This document shows positions 1 to 7,214 of a stretch of DNA of 10,420 nucleotides, one piece after another. The translations under genes were made by a program, and so were the position numbers. Within the stretch, counting starts at the first letter, position 1. Each line of letters begins with the position of its first letter. The notes beneath the pieces are model-generated. The model was not told where the DNA came from. It saw only the letters and a list, made by a program, of their open reading frames with translations, and searched no databases. The DNA lies in contig JARYMO010000035.1 of the NCBI GenBank assembly GCA_029907055.1, positions 1 to 10,420 of the forward strand. Reading direction: 5' to 3'. The stretch is from Syntrophomonadaceae bacterium. Its GTDB lineage: Bacteria; Bacillota; Syntrophomonadia; Syntrophomonadales; Syntrophothermaceae.

Positions 1-1
1 C

Positions 2-718
2 GTCCTCGAGAGGCTCGCCGTCGACCGGGCGCCCCTGGCGGCCCTCCTCGGCCAGCACTCCTCGGTCATGCTCAAGGACAACGTCCTCGAGGTCCTCTTC
101 GGGAGCGGCCGAGGCTTCTTCGTCACCAGCATCCAGGACAAGGACCTGCGCGCGGTCGAGCGGGCCGACGTGGTGCTCATTGTGCTGGACGCCACGCAGG
201 GGGTGACCGAGCAGGACAAGCGCATCGCCGGTTACGTCCACGAGGCCGGCAAGGCGAACATTATCGTGGTCAACAAGTGGGACCTGGTAGAGAAAGATGA
301 GCGCACCATGCGCGAGTACGACCGCATGATCCGCGAGGAGCTCAAGTTCCTGGCCTACGCCCCCATTCTCTATCTCTCCGCCCTGACCGGGCGCCGGGTG
401 GGCAAGGTGCTGGAGCTGGTGGATTTCGTGGCCGAACAGTACGCCCGCCGGGTACCCACCGCCGAGCTGAACCGGGTGCTGAGGGAGGCCCTGCAGTTGA
501 ACCCTCCACCGGGGGCGGGCAAGAAGAAGGTGCGGATCCACTACATCACGCAGGTGAGGACTCAGCCGCCCACCTTCGTGCTGTTCGTCAACCATCCCGA
601 CCTGGTGCACTTCTCCTACCTGCGGTACCTGGAGAACCACCTGCGTCAGAACTTTGGCTTCGAGGGGACCCCGATACGCATCATGCTGCGCCAGAGCGAG
701 AGCCGCCCGGCGCAGTGA
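2..718 (+). CDS. der: Ribosome-assembly GTPase Der (EngA), C-terminal part, 5' end atypical and cut by window
   Basis: The stretch from about base 146 to the stop encodes the end of Der, the double-GTPase that helps assemble the 50S subunit. Visible landmarks are LRAVERADVV, the region TEQDKRIAGY, the G4 motif NKWD, a SALTG (G5-like) motif, and the KH-like C-terminal domain with TQVRTQPPTFVLFVN, then YLRYLENHLR and a final GTPIRI. The reading frame is open back to base 2. However, residues encoded before base 146 do not look like Der: the second G domain's P-loop (GxPNVGKS), switch I threonine region and DTAG motif should lie here and are absent. The upstream part uses CTC (7 of 8 Leu) and GTC (6 of 6 Val), while later codons favour CTG and GTG. 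I read this as a junction between two coding sequences, by misassembly or real rearrangement. The Der identity of the 3' part is firm. The true start cannot be given. Confidence 0.85.
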   Translation, partial: VLERLAVDRAPLAALLGQHSSVMLKDNVLEVLFGSGRGFFVTSIQDKDLRAVERADVVLIVLDATQGVTEQDKRIAGYVHEAGKANIIVVNKWDLVEKDERTMREYDRMIREELKFLAYAPILYLSALTGRRVGKVLELVDFVAEQYARRVPTAELNRVLREALQLNPPPGAGKKKVRIHYITQVRTQPPTFVLFVNHPDLVHFSYLRYLENHLRQNFGFEGTPIRIMLRQSESRPAQ

Positions 719-744
719 GCCGGGCCTGCCCGGGCAGGCCCGGC
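719..744. repeat. Perfect 26-bp palindrome between der and plsY
   Basis: The 13-base half GCCGGGCCTGCCC is followed directly by its exact reverse complement. In RNA it would fold to a hairpin of about 11 GC-rich pairs right after the der stop codon. No run of T follows (the next bases are CATCTCGAGG), so it is not a classical intrinsic terminator. It may separate der and plsY expression, stabilise the upstream message, or be a dyad for a DNA-binding protein. Confidence 0.75.
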
Positions 745-764
745 CATCTCGAGGAGGTGGCAGG

Positions 765-1364
765 ATGTCGGTGGCGGTGGTGGTGGTCGCCTACCTGTTG
801 GGGGCCATCCCCTTTTCCTACCTGGTGACGCGCCGGTGGGCCCGGCTGGACATCCGTACGGCCGGCAGCGGCAACGTGGGGGCGACCAACGTGTTGCGCA
901 CCACTGGCCCACTGCCCGCGCTGGCGGCCGCCCTGGGCGACGTGGGCAAGGGGATGCTGGCGGTGTGGCTGGGGCTGGCGGCCGGAGGCATCCCGCTGGG
1001 GAGCGCGTGCGCGGTGGCGGCGGTAATCGGCCACTGCTGGCCGGTGACGCTGGGGTTCCGGGGCGGCAAGGGAGTGGCCACTTCGGCCGGGGTGCTGCTG
1101 ATGCTCATGCCCAAGGTGTTCCTGGGGCTGCTTGCCATCTTCGTGCTGTCCATCGCGCTCACCCGCATCGTGTCGGTGGGGTCGCTGGTGGCAGCGGCCG
1201 CCAATCCGCTGCTCATCCTGTGGCTGTACGGGGGAGGACCGATGCTGGCGGCGGGGCTGGCACTTTCAGGCATCGTGATTTTCAAGCACCGCAGCAACCT
1301 GCGTCGACTGCGGCAGGGAATCGAACCACGGCTGGGACAGCGACGGCCGGAGGGGGTGAGGTGA
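765..1364 (+). CDS. plsY: Glycerol-3-phosphate acyltransferase PlsY
   Basis: PlsY transfers an acyl group from acyl-phosphate to the sn-1 position of glycerol 3-phosphate, the first step of phospholipid synthesis, at the inner membrane. The 199-residue product has the family's three loops: GSGNVGATN at residues 34-42, FRGGKGVAT from residue 98, and KHRSNLRRL from residue 174. It is otherwise strongly hydrophobic, starting with a membrane segment from residue 2. The length matches the family (about 190-210). The ATG at 765 is chosen because AGGAGG at 752-757 precedes it by 7 bases and because the first membrane helix starts there; a longer open frame upstream would run through der and the palindrome. 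gpsA, which makes its substrate, follows after 4 bases, so the two are surely co-transcribed. Confidence 0.96.
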   Translation: MSVAVVVVAYLLGAIPFSYLVTRRWARLDIRTAGSGNVGATNVLRTTGPLPALAAALGDVGKGMLAVWLGLAAGGIPLGSACAVAAVIGHCWPVTLGFRGGKGVATSAGVLLMLMPKVFLGLLAIFVLSIALTRIVSVGSLVAAAANPLLILWLYGGGPMLAAGLALSGIVIFKHRSNLRRLRQGIEPRLGQRRPEGVR

Positions 1365-1368
1365 GCCG

Positions 1369-2406
1369 GTGAGCACCAGGAAGGTGGCGGTGCTGGGAGC
1401 GGGCAGTTGGGGGACTGCGCTGGCCGCCCTGCTGGGGAACAAGGGTTGCCGGGTGTCCCTGTGGGGACGCCCCGAGGACGGGATCGAGGCGGTCATGGAG
1501 GAGCGGGAGAACCGCCGTTACCTGCCCGGAGTGCTCCTGCCGGCCACGGTGTGCCCCTCCCCCGACCTGGCTGAGAGCCTGCGCGGGGCGGGAACGGTGG
1601 TGCTGGCCGTGCCGTCCCAGGCGGTGCGGGAGGTGGCGGAGCGGGCGAAGCCGCTGCTGGGGCGGCGCACCCTGGTGGTCAACACCGCCAAGGGCATCGA
1701 GCTGCGCAGCACGCTGCGCATGAGCCAGGTAGCGGCCGAGGTGCTGGGGGAAGAGGCGATGGAACGCTACGCGGTGCTCTCCGGCCCCAGCCATGCCGAG
1801 GAAGTAGGCCGCCAGCTGCCGACGGCGGTGGTGGTGGCTTCCCGCAACAAGCGCACCGCGTTCGCCGTGCAGGACCTCTTCATGACCCCCAGTTTCCGGG
1901 TCTACACCAACCCTGACGTGGCGGGAGTGGAGCTGGGTGGGGCGCTGAAGAACATCATCGCCCTGTGCTCGGGCATCGCGGAAGGGCTGGGGTACGGTGA
2001 CAATACCAAGGCTGCGCTCCTTACCCGCGGCCTGGCCGAGATAACCCGCATGGGGGTGGCGCTGGGGGGCCAGGCCTTCACCTTTGCCGGTCTCAGCGGC
2101 ATCGGCGACCTGGTGGTGACCTGCAACAGTCACCACTCGCGCAACCTCCGCGCGGGCATCCTCATTGGCCAGGGGCTGTCGCTGCAGGCGGCCCTGGAAC
2201 GGGTGGGCATGGTGGTGGAAGGGGTCAGCACGACGCGCGCGGTCTACGGCATGGCGCGGCGCATGAGGGTGCCGATGCCCATTACCTGCGCTGCCTACCG
2301 TGTGCTGTTCAGGGGGCAGGACGCGGTGCAGGCCGTGGGCAGCCTGATGCGCCGCCGGCGCAAGCACGAGATGGAAGAGATCGTGCGCAGCACGGAGGGG
2401 TGGTGA
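1369..2406 (+). CDS. gpsA: NAD(P)-dependent glycerol-3-phosphate dehydrogenase GpsA
   Basis: GpsA reduces dihydroxyacetone phosphate to sn-glycerol 3-phosphate in the cytoplasm, supplying PlsY encoded just upstream. The 345-residue product has the Rossmann motif GAGSWG at residues 10-15, NTAKGIE at 105-111, SGPSHAEE from 138, and the substrate-binding segment ELGGALKN with the catalytic lysine at about residue 194, followed by GLGYGDNTKAAL and the GLSGIGDL region. Length is normal for the family. The start is a GTG at 1369, 4 bases after the plsY stop, with GA/GG-rich sequence (1349-1364) in front. It is the only start that gives the Rossmann fold a standard short N-terminus. Confidence 0.97.
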   Translation: MSTRKVAVLGAGSWGTALAALLGNKGCRVSLWGRPEDGIEAVMEERENRRYLPGVLLPATVCPSPDLAESLRGAGTVVLAVPSQAVREVAERAKPLLGRRTLVVNTAKGIELRSTLRMSQVAAEVLGEEAMERYAVLSGPSHAEEVGRQLPTAVVVASRNKRTAFAVQDLFMTPSFRVYTNPDVAGVELGGALKNIIALCSGIAEGLGYGDNTKAALLTRGLAEITRMGVALGGQAFTFAGLSGIGDLVVTCNSHHSRNLRAGILIGQGLSLQAALERVGMVVEGVSTTRAVYGMARRMRVPMPITCAAYRVLFRGQDAVQAVGSLMRRRRKHEMEEIVRSTEGW

Positions 2407-2482
2407 ACGCCTCCCGGCAAAGAGAAGGAAAATCGGCCCCTGGCAACGAATAACAGCACATGGCGTGAAGGGGGGAGTGTTT

Positions 2483-2839
2483 GTGAGCAAACGCTTGCTG
2501 ACCCTCAAGGGCAAGACGGCCAACTTCGAGTCCGAGATCAACGTGATCATCAAGGAACAGTTCTGCCGCGTGCTGGACGTCATGTGCCTGGACTGGAACA
2601 AGACGGATCGCTGCTTCTACCTGGCCCTGCTGGTCCAGGAAGAGGTACGCTTCGTGTGCCAGAACTGCGTGGTGTTCGAGAAGAAGCAGATGGACCAGCT
2701 GGGGCGCGACCTGGACGACTTCTCGGCCGTGATGATGAGCGCGAAGAACGTGCCCTATTCCATCAACCTGGTACGGGTGTTCAAGATGTCCCACCCCAAG
2801 GGTGACTCGTACCTGGCCTACGTGCTGTACGAGGACTAG
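2483..2839 (+). CDS. Unidentified 118-residue protein with CxxC motif
   Basis: I do not recognise this family. The product (118 residues from GTG 2483) is probably cytoplasmic: it has no signal peptide or membrane segment and is mixed in charge. It has five cysteines (residues 28, 35, 44, 59, 62), the last two forming CQNC, which could bind a metal or undergo thiol exchange, although four well-placed ligands are not obvious. It is likely real: codons end mostly in G or C, the frame is open throughout, and a strong GA-rich site (AGGGGGGAG, about 2469-2477) sits 5 bases before the GTG. An in-frame GTG at 2465 would place that site inside the gene, so 2483 is preferred. It lies 76 bases after gpsA and just before the promoter of the next operon, so it is probably last in the der-plsY-gpsA unit. 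No function is claimed. Confidence 0.8.
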   Translation: MSKRLLTLKGKTANFESEINVIIKEQFCRVLDVMCLDWNKTDRCFYLALLVQEEVRFVCQNCVVFEKKQMDQLGRDLDDFSAVMMSAKNVPYSINLVRVFKMSHPKGDSYLAYVLYED

Positions 2840-2871
2840 GAGGGGGAGCGCGGCCGGGGCGGGGAAAGCAT

Positions 2872-2900
2872 TTGTCAGCGCTGGTGGCGAGTGCTATAAT
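2872..2900 (+). promoter_or_regulatory. Sigma-A promoter for the HTH-ACT/hom/thrB/lysC operon
   Basis: TTGTCA at 2872-2877 and a perfect TATAAT at 2895-2900 are separated by 17 bases, and TGC just before the -10 gives an extended -10 (TGnTATAAT). Transcription should start near 2907, leaving a leader of about 50 bases before the GTG at 2959. The 8-bp palindrome CAGCGCTG (2876-2883) overlaps the -35 edge and could be part of an operator. No T-box or other riboswitch is visible in the leader. Confidence 0.85.
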
Positions 2901-2958
2901 GTGCCGTGAAAGCGTGCCGGCGAGGCGCGAGAGGCGGCGCGGGGCCGCAGGAGGGCCT

Positions 2959-3450
2959 GTGAACGGGGAACAAGCATACGTGCTGGTTCGCGCGGACCTG
3001 TTGCCGGAAGCGATGCGCAGGACGGTGGAAGTCCAGCGCCTGCTGGCGGCGGGTGCGTGTCGCAGCGTGCAGGAAGCGGTCCAAGAGGCGGGCCTGGCCC
3101 GGAGCACTTACTACAAGTACCGGGACGGCGTCCGCCCGTTTATTATGTGTCCGCCGCGGCGGTGGGCCCTGCTCTGGCTCAAGGCCGGGGCGACAGCCGG
3201 CCTGCTGGGGCGAGTGGCGGAATCCGTAGAGACCGGGGGCGGTCGCATCCTGGCGGCCGGGCAGGGGGTCCACGGTGCAGGAGCGGCCACCGTCTGGCTG
3301 CTGGTGGAATGCCAGGGGCCCCTGGCGCCGCTGGTGGAGGCCTTGCAGGCCATCGCGGGAGTGGAAGCGGCCGGGGTGGCGGAAGACACCGGTTCCGGGG
3401 GGCCGGAGTGGACAGGAGGGATGCAGGCGTGGTCAAGGTCGCCTTGCTAG
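2959..3450 (+). CDS. pheB: HTH-ACT domain protein, PheB/UPF0735 family, likely operon regulator
   Basis: The 163-residue product matches the PheB (UPF0735) family: an N-terminal YVLVRADLLPEAM segment, a helix-turn-helix at about residues 36-57 (SVQEAVQEAGLARSTYYKYR), then an ACT domain at about 68-145. ACT domains bind small ligands, usually amino acids. The combination suggests a DNA-binding sensor of an amino acid. From memory, a Bacillus subtilis member is reported as the threonine regulator ThrR; the role here is inference from that and from position. GTG 2959 is chosen because AGGAGG (2949-2954) lies just before it and the family N-terminus begins there. A longer frame back to 2872 would start inside the promoter. 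It is the first gene of the operon, and its last 22 bases overlap hom, which suggests coupled translation. The C-terminal tail after about residue 145 lies beyond the ACT fold. Confidence 0.88.
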   Translation: MNGEQAYVLVRADLLPEAMRRTVEVQRLLAAGACRSVQEAVQEAGLARSTYYKYRDGVRPFIMCPPRRWALLWLKAGATAGLLGRVAESVETGGGRILAAGQGVHGAGAATVWLLVECQGPLAPLVEALQAIAGVEAAGVAEDTGSGGPEWTGGMQAWSRSPC

Positions 3451-4715
3451 GCTGCGGGACGGTAGGGTCAGGGGTCTTCCGGTTGCTGGAGTCCAACCGG
3501 GATCTCATCGCCGCCCGCTGCGGCGAAATCATCTCCGTGGTACGCGTGCTGGAACGGGATACGGCCCGGGCGGCCAGGCTGGGCATCGGACCGGAGATGC
3601 TGGCGGCCGACTTCGCCGAGATCCTGGCCGACGACGATATCCAGGTGGTGGTGGAGCTCATCGGGGGCATCGAGCCTGCCCGCACCTTCGTGTTGCAGGC
3701 CATGGAGCGCGGCAAGCACGTGGTCACTGCCAACAAGGACCTCATCGCGGTGCACGGGAGAGAACTGTTCGACACCGCTGAGGCCTGCGGTGTTGACTTC
3801 GGTTTCGAGGCCAGCGTAGGGGGAGGCATCCCGGTCATCTACCCGCTCAAGCACTCCCTGGCTGGCAACCGCATTAAGGAAGTCATCGGCATCGTCAACG
3901 GGACCACCAACTACATACTGACCCGCATGACGCGCGAGGGGTCGGAGTTCTCCCACGCCCTGCGCGAGGCGCAGGAACTGGGATACGCGGAAGCCGATCC
4001 CTCGGCCGACGTGGAGGGGTACGACGCGGCGCGCAAGATCGCCATCCTGGCCTCCATCGCCTTCAACAGCCGCGTCACCCTGGACCAGGTGTACGTGGAG
4101 GGCATCACCGGGCTGAGCCCGCTGGATATCGTGTACGGACGGGACCTGGGCTACGTGGTCAAACTGCTGGCCATCGCCCAGGACATCGAAGGCCAACTGC
4201 AGGTGCGGGTGCACCCGGCGTTCATCCCCCAGGCTCACCCGCTGGCCGCGGTGGAGGACGTGTACAATGCGGTCTTCATCACCGGGGATGCGGTGGGCGA
4301 GGTAATGTTCTACGGGCGCGGGGCCGGGCAGATGCCCACGGCCAGCGCGGTGGTGGGGGACCTGATGGAGATCGCCCGCGGTATCCACCGCGGCGCGTCC
4401 GGGGCCACCACCTGCACCTGCTTCGAGCAACGCGAGATGATGCCGGTGGACCGGCTGGCCAGCAAGTTCTACATTCGCATGCTGGTGAAGGACCGTCCGG
4501 GCGTGCTGGCGGCCATCGCCGGGGTCTTCGGCAGCCACCAGGTCAGCATCGCCACCGTGCTGCAGAAGACCAGCGGAGAGGAATTCGCTCAACTGGTGCT
4601 GGTGACCCACTACGTGGCGGAATCTGACCTGCGCGATGCGCTGGCGGTGCTCGACGGGATGAGCATCGTGGCTGACATCTGCTGCGTGGTCAGGGTGGAA
4701 GGCGAACGGCGATAG
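3429..4715 (+). CDS. hom: Homoserine dehydrogenase with C-terminal ACT domain
   Basis: Hom reduces aspartate 4-semialdehyde to homoserine with NAD(P)H, the branch step to threonine and methionine. The 428-residue product has GCGTVGSGV at residues 8-16 (nucleotide binding), TANKDLIA from residue 100 with the active-site lysine at 103, GGGIPVI around 130, NGTTNYIL, and the catalytic segment DPSADVEGYDAARK at 190-203. A C-terminal ACT domain (RMLVKDRPGVLAAI onward, about 349-420) implies feedback control by threonine or a related amino acid, as in the usual long form. The GTG at 3429 is chosen for its AGGAGGG (3414-3420) 8 bases upstream and its match to the family N-terminus. The open frame back to 3057 is a shadow of the HTH-ACT gene. 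The start lies inside the end of that gene. Confidence 0.97.
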   Translation: MVKVALLGCGTVGSGVFRLLESNRDLIAARCGEIISVVRVLERDTARAARLGIGPEMLAADFAEILADDDIQVVVELIGGIEPARTFVLQAMERGKHVVTANKDLIAVHGRELFDTAEACGVDFGFEASVGGGIPVIYPLKHSLAGNRIKEVIGIVNGTTNYILTRMTREGSEFSHALREAQELGYAEADPSADVEGYDAARKIAILASIAFNSRVTLDQVYVEGITGLSPLDIVYGRDLGYVVKLLAIAQDIEGQLQVRVHPAFIPQAHPLAAVEDVYNAVFITGDAVGEVMFYGRGAGQMPTASAVVGDLMEIARGIHRGASGATTCTCFEQREMMPVDRLASKFYIRMLVKDRPGVLAAIAGVFGSHQVSIATVLQKTSGEEFAQLVLVTHYVAESDLRDALAVLDGMSIVADICCVVRVEGERR

Positions 4716-4846
4716 CAGCCGCTGACGGACCGTGCCCCGCTGTGCGGGTAGCGCGTTCGCCAGTCGGAGGGCCGGCCCCCTGGGGCCGAAGGGGAGCCCC
4801 GCGTATCGACCGGCACACTTCGCAGGTACAGCGGAGGGATGACGTG
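4716..4846 (+). other. 131-base hom-thrB spacer with alternative inverted repeats
   Basis: This is the only sizeable gap within the aspartate-family operon. It holds CCCGC-TGT-GCGGG at 4736-4748, an inverted repeat CGGCCCC/GGGGCCG at 4773-4788, and GGGGC/GCCCC at 4782-4800, which uses the same GGGGC and so competes with the previous one. No T-tract follows any of them, and I see no promoter or leader peptide. It may weaken or tune thrB expression, or may simply be GC-rich spacer. GGAGGG at 4833-4838 is the thrB ribosome site. Confidence 0.4.
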
Positions 4847-5749
4847 GTGATACGGGTGCGGGTTCCCGCAACCAGCGCCAACCTCGGCCCCGGCTTTGAC
4901 GCCGTGGGTGTCGCGCTGGGGCTGTTCCTCGAGGTTGACATGAGCCTGGAAGGCTCCGGCTACCAGGTGTCCTTCAGCGGGGAGGGCGCGGACTACCTGC
5001 GGGTGGCCATCGGCGACAACCTGGTCTACCGGGCGGCGCGCAAGGTGTTCGACGAAACGGGAAGGCACCCGGAAGGGGTGTACCTGAAGATCCGCAACGC
5101 CATCCCGGTGGGCAAGGGCCTGGGCAGCAGCGCGGCAGCCACCGTGGCCGGCCTGTGGGGCGCCAACGCCCTGCTGGGGTGCCCGCTGACCGAAGACGAG
5201 CTGCTGCGGATGGCAGTGAAAATGGAAGGGCACCCGGAAAACGTGGTCCCGGCAGTGGTAGGGGGGCTGGCGGTGGCCATGGTGGACCAGGGGACGGTCC
5301 TCTACCGCCGACTGGACCTGCCTGTCGGCCTGCGGTTCCTGCTGGCGGTGCCCGATTTCGGGGTGGCGACAGAGCACGCGCGCCGTGCCCTGCCGGCCAT
5401 GGTGGAGATGGGCGATGCGGTCTACAACCTGCAGCGGGCCTGTTTCTTCCTGGCCTCGATGCTCACCGGGCAGTTGGACCACCTGGACCGCGCCATGCGA
5501 GACCGGTTGCACCAGCCGTACCGCAAGATGTTCGTGGCCGGGTTCGACGACGTGGTGGAGGGTGCGGTCCGCGCCGGGGCGCTGGGAGCGGCGATGAGCG
5601 GGTCGGGGCCAGCGGTGCTGGCGCTGGCGCGCGGGGAAACGGAGGGCATAGCCCGTGCCATGCGAGAGGGGTTCGAACGCTACGGCGTGCGGAGCGCGGT
5701 GTGCGAGCTGGAACCCTGCGTGCACGGGGTGGTGATAGAGGAGGAGTGA
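4847..5749 (+). CDS. thrB: Homoserine kinase
   Basis: ThrB phosphorylates homoserine to O-phosphohomoserine with ATP, the step before threonine synthase. It is a GHMP-family kinase of 300 residues, the normal size. Seen are the N-terminal VPATSANLGPGFDAVG (residues 6-21), the GHMP ATP loop PVGKGLGSSAAA at 87-98, GHPENVVPAVVGG, and the C-terminal glycine-rich MSGSGPAVLAL from about residue 250. Two adjacent GTG codons (4844 and 4847) could start it; 4847 has better spacing (8 bases) from GGAGGG and the shorter, more usual N-terminus. The open frame back to 4742 encodes nothing like the family. thrC, often next to thrB, is absent here. lysC begins 6 bases after its stop. Confidence 0.96.
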   Translation: MIRVRVPATSANLGPGFDAVGVALGLFLEVDMSLEGSGYQVSFSGEGADYLRVAIGDNLVYRAARKVFDETGRHPEGVYLKIRNAIPVGKGLGSSAAATVAGLWGANALLGCPLTEDELLRMAVKMEGHPENVVPAVVGGLAVAMVDQGTVLYRRLDLPVGLRFLLAVPDFGVATEHARRALPAMVEMGDAVYNLQRACFFLASMLTGQLDHLDRAMRDRLHQPYRKMFVAGFDDVVEGAVRAGALGAAMSGSGPAVLALARGETEGIARAMREGFERYGVRSAVCELEPCVHGVVIEEE

Positions 5750-5755
5750 CGACAG

Positions 5756-6976
<1,221 letters not shown>

Positions 6977-6979
<3 letters not shown>

Positions 6980-7061
6980 AACAAGGGGACGCTCTTTTCG
7001 TTTCAGGTTGAAACAGGGGGACGCTCTTTTCGTTTCGGTGCACCAGGGGGCGCTCCCCTCG
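6977..7061. repeat. Short hairpin-forming repeats: two full copies and one degenerate copy
   Basis: Copy 1 (6977-7005) and copy 2 (7009-7037) are nearly identical 29-base units 32 bases apart: both begin TGAAACA, share GGGGACGCTCTTTTCGTTTC, and differ at one internal base and the last base. Copy 1 is bounded by a perfect inverted repeat (TGAAAC/GTTTCA) and can fold fully using G-U pairs inside. A third, decayed copy without the ends lies at about 7042-7061 (CCAGGGGG then CGCTCCCCTCG). The first copy begins exactly on the lysC stop codon. The unit resembles REP-like palindromes often dispersed after genes and moved by Y1 (IS200-like) transposases; that class is my inference. No transposase is in the window. 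Confidence 0.8.
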
Positions 7062-7085
7062 CGCAGCGGCCCGGAGGGCATCGCC

Positions 7086-7126
7086 GGCGTGGCCTCGCGT
7101 GCAGCGAGGACCGCCGTGTTCTCTTT
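7086..7126 (+). terminator. Probable intrinsic terminator of the hom-thrB-lysC operon
   Basis: CCTCGC (7093-7098), a 5-base loop GTGCA and GCGAGG (7104-7109) form a tight stem. It is extended by imperfect pairing of GGCGTGG with ACCGCC (7086-7092 and 7110-7115). A T-rich tail GTGTTCTCTTT (7116-7126) follows on the plus strand. The tail is interrupted, so strength is uncertain. Confidence 0.6.
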
Positions 7127-7135
7127 GCTGCCGGC

Positions 7136-7185
7136 AAGAAAAAGGGGCTGCGGTCCTGTCCCGCGGGGGCGACAGGCCGCGGCCC
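7136..7185 (-). terminator. Intrinsic terminator of the thiamine operon
   Basis: On the minus strand, GGGCCGCGGCCTGTC (7185-7171) pairs with GACAGGACCGCAGCCC (7160-7145) across a 10-base loop, giving 14 pairs with one mismatch and one bulged base. C, then TTTTTCTT (7143-7136), follows immediately. This is a standard rho-independent terminator about 30 bases after the thiL stop. On the plus strand the A-tract precedes the stem, so it should act only on minus-strand transcripts. Confidence 0.8.
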
Positions 7186-7214
7186 TCGTGCTGTCCGGGC
7201 CGATTGACCGCTGC

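Noticed and set aside
2407..2482. Possible promoter (TGGCAA... and sigma-54-like GG/GC) before the 118-residue gene
   Set aside because: No -10 stands at a suitable distance, and the GG to GC spacing is 12 rather than 10 bases, so neither class fits.
1282..2601. Long minus-strand open frame (439 codons) opposite gpsA
   Set aside because: It is rich in His, Arg and Pro with no recognisable motif and lies exactly against the codons of gpsA. This is the usual shadow in GC-rich genes.
2872..2958. Longer start for the HTH-ACT gene at 2872
   Set aside because: It would begin inside the -35 box of the promoter, and the extra residues are not family-like.
2901..2958. T-box or other riboswitch in the leader of the hom operon
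   Set aside because: The leader is only about 50 bases and lacks the T-box core (GGTGGNACCGCG) or any other known aptamer landmark.
3057..3428. N-terminal extension of hom
   Set aside because: The residues are Gly/Arg-rich and arise from the HTH-ACT gene read in another frame. The family N-terminus starts at the GTG at 3429.
3468..4871. Long minus-strand open frame (467 codons) opposite hom
   Set aside because: It has no family features, and its composition reflects the complement of hom codons ending in G or C.
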